Part shown: positions 5,690-9,616 of the stretch, piece by piece
How positions within the stretch are numbered: position 1 is the stretch's first letter
Layout of the letters: every line of letters begins with the position of its first letter
Assembly (NCBI GenBank): GCA_023436825.1
Contig: JAEZHS010000731.1
Coordinates: 1 to 9,616 of the forward strand
Source of the DNA: Pseudomonadota bacterium
Lineage (GTDB): Bacteria; Pseudomonadota; Alphaproteobacteria; Reyranellales; Reyranellaceae
Length of the DNA: 9,616 nt
Direction: 5' to 3'
The notes under the pieces: generated by a model
What the model saw: only the letters and a program-made list of their open reading frames with translations
What the model was told of the DNA's origin: nothing
The model's database searches: none
Position numbers and translations under genes: made by a program

Positions 5690-6616
5690 TCAGTCCCCGG
5701 CAGAAGTCCTGCGTTTCTTGCGTGAGAAAGCCGACGACGCCCGACGCAAGGCGGCGACGGTCTCGCGCAGGCCACGATGCAGCGGCTTGTCGCGGCGCAT
5801 GACGACGCCGAGGTTGCGCGTGAGCCGTGGCGAGAGCGACTGGATACGCAGCTTGGGCGAGCGGTGGGGCGTATCGACCGCCATCCGCGGGACGAGGCCG
5901 CAGCCCAGGCCTGCCAGCACCAGCTCCTTCATGGCCTCGACGCTGCCGATCTCCATGGCGGGCTTGATGCGCAGGCCGGCTGCCGCGAACCAGTCGTCAA
6001 GGATGCGCCGCGTCTGAGCGCCGGGATCGTAGAGGACGATGGGATGTCGGGTCAGGACCTGCGGTGTCACGCCGCGCGGGAGGGTGTCCCCTTCCGTCGA
6101 CGACAGCACGACGAATTCATCCTCGAGGAGCGGTGAGACGTCGAACATCCGGCCCGAAGCAGGCAGCGTCACCAGGCCGACGTCGAGGAGATTGTCCCCG
6201 ACCTGCCGCAGGACTTCGGCGGCGTTGCCCGTGCTGACGATGATCTCGAGCTTGGGAAAGCGCTGGCGCAGGTCGCGCAGCACCGACGGCAGGAAATGGA
6301 TGCAGGCGGTCGCACCCGAGCCGATGCGGACACGGCCGATCGCACCGCTGGCGTAGGGCGCCAGGCTTTCCTGCGCGGCGGCGACGGCCTCGGCGATGTG
6401 GCGCGCGTGCACGAGCAACTCACCGCCGGCCGGAGTAGGCCGGGCACGACGTCCGACGCGCTCGATCAATCGCACGCCCAGCCGCTTCTCGAGCTGACGG
6501 ACCTGCAGGCTCACCGCCGGCTGGGTCAGGTCCAGCCGGTCGGCAGCGGCCGAGAAGCTGCCGCGTTCGATCACTTCGACGAAGGTGCCGAGCTGGTCGA
6601 GATTGAATCCCCTCAT
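5690..6616 (-). CDS. LysR family transcriptional regulator
   Basis: A 308-residue DNA-binding regulator of typical LTTR length. Residues 4-63 form the winged helix-turn-helix (FVEVIERGSFSAAADRLDLTQPAVS, then LEKRLGVRLIERVGRRARPTPAG). Residues from about 90 to 295 form the periplasmic-binding-protein-like effector domain, with the expected segments GRVRIGSGAT, LLDVGLVTLP and GSVEAMKELVLAGLGCGLVP. The C-terminal tail is strongly basic (SRKKRRTSAGD). The effector is unknown. The gene starts 26 nt after the homospermidine synthase stop on the same strand, without a convincing Shine-Dalgarno, so read-through from the polyamine gene is possible. The downstream palindrome at 5655-5673 is the obvious candidate target, which would make this regulator control DUF1127 and GNAT. 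Confidence 0.93.
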   Translation of the reverse strand: MRGFNLDQLGTFVEVIERGSFSAAADRLDLTQPAVSLQVRQLEKRLGVRLIERVGRRARPTPAGGELLVHARHIAEAVAAAQESLAPYASGAIGRVRIGSGATACIHFLPSVLRDLRQRFPKLEIIVSTGNAAEVLRQVGDNLLDVGLVTLPASGRMFDVSPLLEDEFVVLSSTEGDTLPRGVTPQVLTRHPIVLYDPGAQTRRILDDWFAAAGLRIKPAMEIGSVEAMKELVLAGLGCGLVPRMAVDTPHRSPKLRIQSLSPRLTRNLGVVMRRDKPLHRGLRETVAALRRASSAFSRKKRRTSAGD

Positions 6617-6642
6617 GGGACCAATCTAGACCCACTCGGACG

Positions 6643-8094
6643 TCACACCACGCGGAAGTTCTTGAACTGCCAGGGATCGTTGGTGTCGAGATCCTCGGGA
6701 AAGAGCCCGCCGCGGTCCTTGAGCGGCGTCCAGTCGCTGTACTTGCCGACGACCGGGCCGAGATAGGGCATGCAGATCTCGAGGTTGCGCTCGAAGTCCA
6801 TCTCGTCGGCTTCGACGACGCCGCGATCGGGGTTTTCCAGCGCCCAGATGATGCCCGAGAGCACGGGCGCGCAGACCTGAATGGAGGTCGCGTTGTTGTA
6901 GGGCGTGAGCTCGCGCGCCTCGTGGATGTCGAGCTGCGAGCCGTACCAGTAGGCCCCCTTGGCGTGGCCCATCAACAGCACGCCGAGCTCGTCGCGGCCC
7001 TCGGTGATCTCGTCCACGATCAGGCGCTGGGTCTTCTGCTGGTGCAGGTTCTTGCCTGCGCACTCGTGCATGGACATGATCGCTTGGTCGCACGGGTGAT
7101 AGGCGTAGTGCACGGTGGGCCGGTAGACCACGTGCTGGCCCTGGCGCAGCGAGTAGTAGTCGGCCATCGAGATCGATTCGTTGTGGGTGATGATGAAGCC
7201 GTGGAACGGCCCCTCGAGGGGCGTCCAGGTGCGCACGCGCGTGACCAGCCCCGGGCGGTTCAGGTAGATCGCCGCGTCGCAGCCGAACTCGTGGCGCGCG
7301 CCGTCCGGCGGCAGGCCCTTCTCGTGGGTGCCCCAGCCCATCTCGGCGGGCTGGCAGCCCTCCGACACGAAGCCGTCGATCGACCAGGTGTTGACGAACT
7401 CGCCGACCTTCTTCGGCTTCTTGGAGACCTGGGTATCGCGCTCGGCGATGTGGATCACCTTGATGCCGAGGTCGCGCGCGAGCTCGCCCCAGCCCTCGCG
7501 GCTGGTCGGCCGCACGACACCCATGCCGGTGTCCTTGGCGAGGTTGACCAGGGCCTTCTTCACGAAGTGCGAGACCAGGCCCGGGTTGGCGCCGTGGGCG
7601 ATCACCGCCGTCGGCCCGCCACGGTACTTCGGCACGAGCTTCAGCATGTTCTCGCGCAACGCGTAGTTGGAGCGCAGCGAGACCGACAGGTTGGGATCGG
7701 TGTAGCCGCCCGGCCAGGGCTCGATGCAGGTGTCGACGTAGAGCGCGCCCTTCTCCTGGCAGAACTCGACCAGGGCCGTCGAGGCGACCTCGACCGACAG
7801 GTTGACGACGAAGTCGCCCTTGCCGACGCGCCTGTCTAGGGTCTGGCGCAGGTTGTCCTGGGTGATGCGCTTCCTGATGAAGGTGACGCCGAACTTCTTC
7901 AGCTCCTTCAGGCCGCCGCGGTCCTCTGCCGCGATCACCGTGATCTGCTCCGGCTTGATGTCGATGTGCCGGAAGATCAGCGGCATCACGCCCTGGCCGA
8001 TCGAGCCGAACCCGATCATGACCATGCGGCCCGAGAACGAAGCGTACTTCTTGTAGAGCTTCTTCTTGCCTTTGCGCGCGAGCTTCTTCGCCAT
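6643..8094 (-). CDS. hss: Homospermidine synthase
   Basis: A 483-residue cytoplasmic NAD-dependent enzyme (EC 2.5.1.44) that converts two putrescines to sym-homospermidine and ammonia; spermidine can also donate the aminobutyl group. The Rossmann motif is MIGFGSIGQG (26-35). Residues known from the Blastochloris viridis enzyme (E117, N162, E210, W229, E237) fall, with a constant offset of 8, on E125 (CIEPW), N170 (HGANPG), E218 (HIAERD), W237 (NTWSIDG) and E245. The pocket therefore looks intact, including the cation-pi Trp. The N-terminus is unusually lysine-rich (MAKKLARKGKKKLYKKY) compared with short family N-termini. It lies downstream of the ornithine decarboxylase, which makes its substrate, separated by 94 nt containing a strong hairpin. 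Length and motifs are typical, so the assignment is secure. Confidence 0.96.
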   Translation of the reverse strand: MAKKLARKGKKKLYKKYASFSGRMVMIGFGSIGQGVMPLIFRHIDIKPEQITVIAAEDRGGLKELKKFGVTFIRKRITQDNLRQTLDRRVGKGDFVVNLSVEVASTALVEFCQEKGALYVDTCIEPWPGGYTDPNLSVSLRSNYALRENMLKLVPKYRGGPTAVIAHGANPGLVSHFVKKALVNLAKDTGMGVVRPTSREGWGELARDLGIKVIHIAERDTQVSKKPKKVGEFVNTWSIDGFVSEGCQPAEMGWGTHEKGLPPDGARHEFGCDAAIYLNRPGLVTRVRTWTPLEGPFHGFIITHNESISMADYYSLRQGQHVVYRPTVHYAYHPCDQAIMSMHECAGKNLHQQKTQRLIVDEITEGRDELGVLLMGHAKGAYWYGSQLDIHEARELTPYNNATSIQVCAPVLSGIIWALENPDRGVVEADEMDFERNLEICMPYLGPVVGKYSDWTPLKDRGGLFPEDLDTNDPWQFKNFRVV

Positions 8095-8135
8095 TTCAGC
8101 GTACCTGCCTTGTCTAAAAGTGGTCGATAAACGGC

Positions 8136-8161
8136 AACGGGGCCTTTCTCAAGGCCCCGTT
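8136..8161 (-). terminator. GC-rich hairpin between ornithine decarboxylase and homospermidine synthase
   Basis: AACGGGGCCTT (8136-8146) and AAGGCCCCGTT (8151-8161) form a perfect 11-bp stem with a 4-nt loop. It lies 27 nt after the decarboxylase stop and 41 nt before the synthase start. On the minus strand the downstream tract (GCCGTTTATCG) is only weakly T-rich, so it may be a partial terminator or an RNA-stability hairpin that lowers synthase expression. Confidence 0.6.
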
Positions 8162-8188
8162 AAAGTCGTTCTGTTACAGAACGTAGGG

Positions 8189-9319
8189 CTAGATGCAAAT
8201 CGCCTTGAGCGGCGCGAAGCCATTGAAGGCGACCGACGAGTACGTGGTCGTGTAGGCGCCGGTGGCCAGGATTTCGACCTTGTCACCGGGCTTCAGCGAC
8301 AGCGGCAGCTTGTACTCGGTCTTCTCATAGAGGATGTCGGCCGAGTCGCAGGTCGGGCCGGCGAGCACCACCGGACCCACGCGCGTGCCGTCACGCGCCG
8401 TGCGCAGGCGGTACTTGATGCTCTCGCCCATGGTCTCTGCGAGCCCGGAGAACTTGCCGATGTCGAGGTAGACCCAGCGCTTGCGGTCGTTGACCGCCTT
8501 GCGCGAGACCAGGACCACCTCGCTCTGGATCACGCCCGCGTCGCCCACCATGGAGCGGCCCGGCTCGATGATGACCTCGGGCATGCGGTTGCCGAAGTGG
8601 CGCACCAGCGCGCGGGTCACCGCCTCGCAGTAGGCCTCGATCGGATTGACCTCGGCGCGGTAGCGCGCCGGGAAGCCGCCGCCCAGGTTGACCATGCGCA
8701 GGTCCACGCCCTCTTCGGCGAGGGCGAAGAACATCTGCGAGCCCTGGCCCAGCGCCGTGTCCCCCTGCTCGAGGTCGGTCTGCTGGCTGCCGACATGGAA
8801 GGAGATGCCGTAGGGATCGAGCCCCCACTCCTTGGCCTTGCGCAGAAGGTCCTTCGCCATCTCCGGCGCGCAGCCGAACTTCTTGCTGAGCGGCCACTCG
8901 GCGCCGCCGCAGTCGACCAGGACGCGGCAGAACACGCGCGCGCCCGGCGCCACGCGCACGAGCTTCTGCAGCTCGGCCTCGCTATCGAAGGCGAACAGGC
9001 GCACGCCCTGCTGGTAGGCCCAGGCGATGTCCTTCTCCTTCTTGATGGTGTTGCCGAACGAGACGCGATCCATCGAGACGCCGGTCGCCTGCACGAGCTC
9101 GATCTCGCCGCGGCTCGCGGTGTCGAACTTGGAGCCGAGGTTGGAGAGGCGCGACAGGATCTGCGCGGCCGGATTGGCCTTCACGGCGTAGAAGATGTGG
9201 GCCGCAGGCAGCAGTTCGCGCACGCGCCGGTAGTTGTTCTCGACCACGTCGAGGTCGATCACCAGGCACGGCGTCTCAGGCTGCTGCTCTCGGAGATAAC
9301 GGAAAATACGCTCGGTCAT
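8189..9319 (-). CDS. Type III PLP-dependent ornithine (or lysine/ornithine) decarboxylase
   Basis: A 376-residue enzyme of the alanine-racemase-fold decarboxylases that converts ornithine to putrescine and CO2 and feeds the adjacent homospermidine synthase. Conserved elements are the PLP lysine in YAVKANP (K48), SFHVGSQ with H175 stacking on the cofactor, NLGGGFP (211-217), the phosphate-binding EPGRS (252-256), the catalytic GPTCDSADILYE with C324 and D325 contributed across the dimer, and GAYTTTY (354-360). I start at ATG 9319. TTG 9340 in the same frame would add seven residues and lacks a better ribosome site. The likely Shine-Dalgarno is the GGGGA around 9331-9335, unusually far from the ATG and possibly masked by upstream pairing. 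Some alphaproteobacterial relatives also decarboxylate lysine, so strict ornithine specificity is not proven. A structured leader with a small ORF precedes the gene. Confidence 0.94.
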   Translation of the reverse strand: MTERIFRYLREQQPETPCLVIDLDVVENNYRRVRELLPAAHIFYAVKANPAAQILSRLSNLGSKFDTASRGEIELVQATGVSMDRVSFGNTIKKEKDIAWAYQQGVRLFAFDSEAELQKLVRVAPGARVFCRVLVDCGGAEWPLSKKFGCAPEMAKDLLRKAKEWGLDPYGISFHVGSQQTDLEQGDTALGQGSQMFFALAEEGVDLRMVNLGGGFPARYRAEVNPIEAYCEAVTRALVRHFGNRMPEVIIEPGRSMVGDAGVIQSEVVLVSRKAVNDRKRWVYLDIGKFSGLAETMGESIKYRLRTARDGTRVGPVVLAGPTCDSADILYEKTEYKLPLSLKPGDKVEILATGAYTTTYSSVAFNGFAPLKAICI

Positions 9320-9408
9320 CGCTGGGTGGTTCCCCGTCAATTCAGGTCAAAAGCTGGGTTCGGTGAAGAGGTCGAACGGGACGTACGGCGCCAAACAGGC
9401 GGCGTGCG

Positions 9409-9534
9409 TCAGCCGATACTCGACGGGGTCTCTATGGTCCGCTTGAGCGGACTGGCGAACGAAGCGGCCCGGTCAGAATTTACCGGGCGAATGACGGAAT
9501 AGCGGGGAGCACGCCCCGCGCGGTAAGCAAACAT
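9409..9534 (-). CDS. Putative leader peptide ORF in the ornithine decarboxylase 5' region
   Basis: A 41-codon ORF (MFAYRAGRAPRYSVIRPVNS..., ending PSSIG) starts at ATG 9534. It has the best Shine-Dalgarno in this part of the window: AAGGAG (9543-9548), 8 nt from the ATG. The stop is 89 nt before the decarboxylase start. The first half is rich in Arg, Pro and Tyr, as in some arrest peptides, and has no signal or membrane segment. By analogy with SpeFL, the ornithine-sensing leader peptide of enterobacterial speF, it could stall ribosomes in response to ornithine or polyamines. Alphaproteobacterial decarboxylase genes are known to carry a conserved leader RNA (the speF motif of Rfam), and this ORF may coincide with it. 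A small independent protein is the alternative. Confidence 0.55.
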   Translation of the reverse strand: MFAYRAGRAPRYSVIRPVNSDRAASFASPLKRTIETPSSIG

Positions 9535-9542
9535 ATCAGAAG

Positions 9543-9548
9543 CTCCTT
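9543..9548 (-). promoter_or_regulatory. Strong Shine-Dalgarno of the leader ORF
   Basis: The minus strand reads AAGGAG within GGAAGGAGCT, 8 nt upstream of ATG 9534. It is much better than the ribosome site of the decarboxylase itself, so the leader ORF should be translated efficiently. Confidence 0.65.
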
Positions 9549-9616
9549 CCCGGACCCGGCTCGAAGCCGGCGCTGCCAAAAAGAACACTTTCCGTCGTTG
9601 CGTAACCACTATGGGC

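Larger units (their letters stand above)
9332..9570 (-). promoter_or_regulatory. Structured 5' leader of ornithine decarboxylase (candidate attenuator, speF-motif-like)
   Basis: The roughly 250 nt before the decarboxylase contain several hairpins: 9556-9561/9565-9570 (CCGGCT/AGCCGG), 9502-9507/9514-9519 (GCGGGG/CCCCGC), 9467-9473/9482-9488 (GCCCGGT/ACCGGGC) and 9437-9442/9447-9452 (GTCCGC/GCGGAC). Three fall inside the leader ORF. In addition, 9422-9428 (leader codons 36-38) is complementary to 9332-9338, which covers the likely decarboxylase Shine-Dalgarno. The pairing extends to 9 bp with one G-U. This arrangement suggests that ribosome position on the leader ORF decides access to the decarboxylase site. 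No promoter is evident between 9571 and 9616. Confidence 0.5.

Noticed and set aside
6922..7839. Open frame of 305 codons on the plus strand inside homospermidine synthase
   Set aside because: It is a shadow of a strongly conserved gene; its Val/Leu/His/Arg/Asp-rich translation has no motifs.
8066..9502. Open frame of 478 codons on the plus strand, antisense to ornithine decarboxylase and part of homospermidine synthase
   Set aside because: The translation is Arg/His/Leu/Val/Asp repetitive, with no recognisable domain. It mirrors conserved genes on the other strand, as expected for GC-rich codon usage.

Overview
The window is GC-rich DNA (roughly two thirds G+C by eye) with densely packed genes and short gaps. 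It most likely comes from an alphaproteobacterial chromosome. The best indicators are an NAD-dependent homospermidine synthase of the Blastochloris/rhizobial type beside a fold-type III ornithine decarboxylase, a DUF1127 protein next to a LysR regulator, and a Tat-type lipoprotein oxidoreductase. I cannot name the genus. I see no mobile element, CRISPR array, rRNA or tRNA.

Layout, left to right. (1) 1-2684, plus strand: the 3' part of a short-chain dehydrogenase, a large ion-transporter-superfamily antiporter 2 nt behind it, then a secreted DUF4142 protein. (2) 2715-4401: a FAD-dependent oxidoreductase on the minus strand and a small secreted cysteine-containing protein on the plus strand, diverging from a 43-bp gap. 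(3) 4502-4855, plus strand: an alkyltransferase-like (ATL) DNA-damage protein, convergent with the next block. (4) 4864-8094, minus strand: homospermidine synthase, LysR regulator, DUF1127 protein and GNAT acetyltransferase, in transcription order. A perfect palindrome of LysR-box type lies just before the DUF1127 gene. (5) 8189-9534, minus strand: ornithine decarboxylase preceded by a structured leader containing a small ORF with a strong Shine-Dalgarno, and followed by a GC-rich hairpin.

The ornithine decarboxylase and homospermidine synthase form a two-step route from ornithine to putrescine to sym-homospermidine, the typical alphaproteobacterial polyamine. The leader ORF looks like a polyamine- or ornithine-responsive control element. 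A segment near its 3' end can pair with the likely ribosome-binding site of the decarboxylase.

The most unusual item is the oxidoreductase. Its sequence matches the D-amino-acid oxidase family, but the family's C-terminal substrate-binding and FAD-binding block (the LRPFRP and HNYGHGG motifs) lies before the N-terminal Rossmann glycine motif. The protein therefore looks like a circularly permuted D-amino-acid oxidase carrying an export signal.
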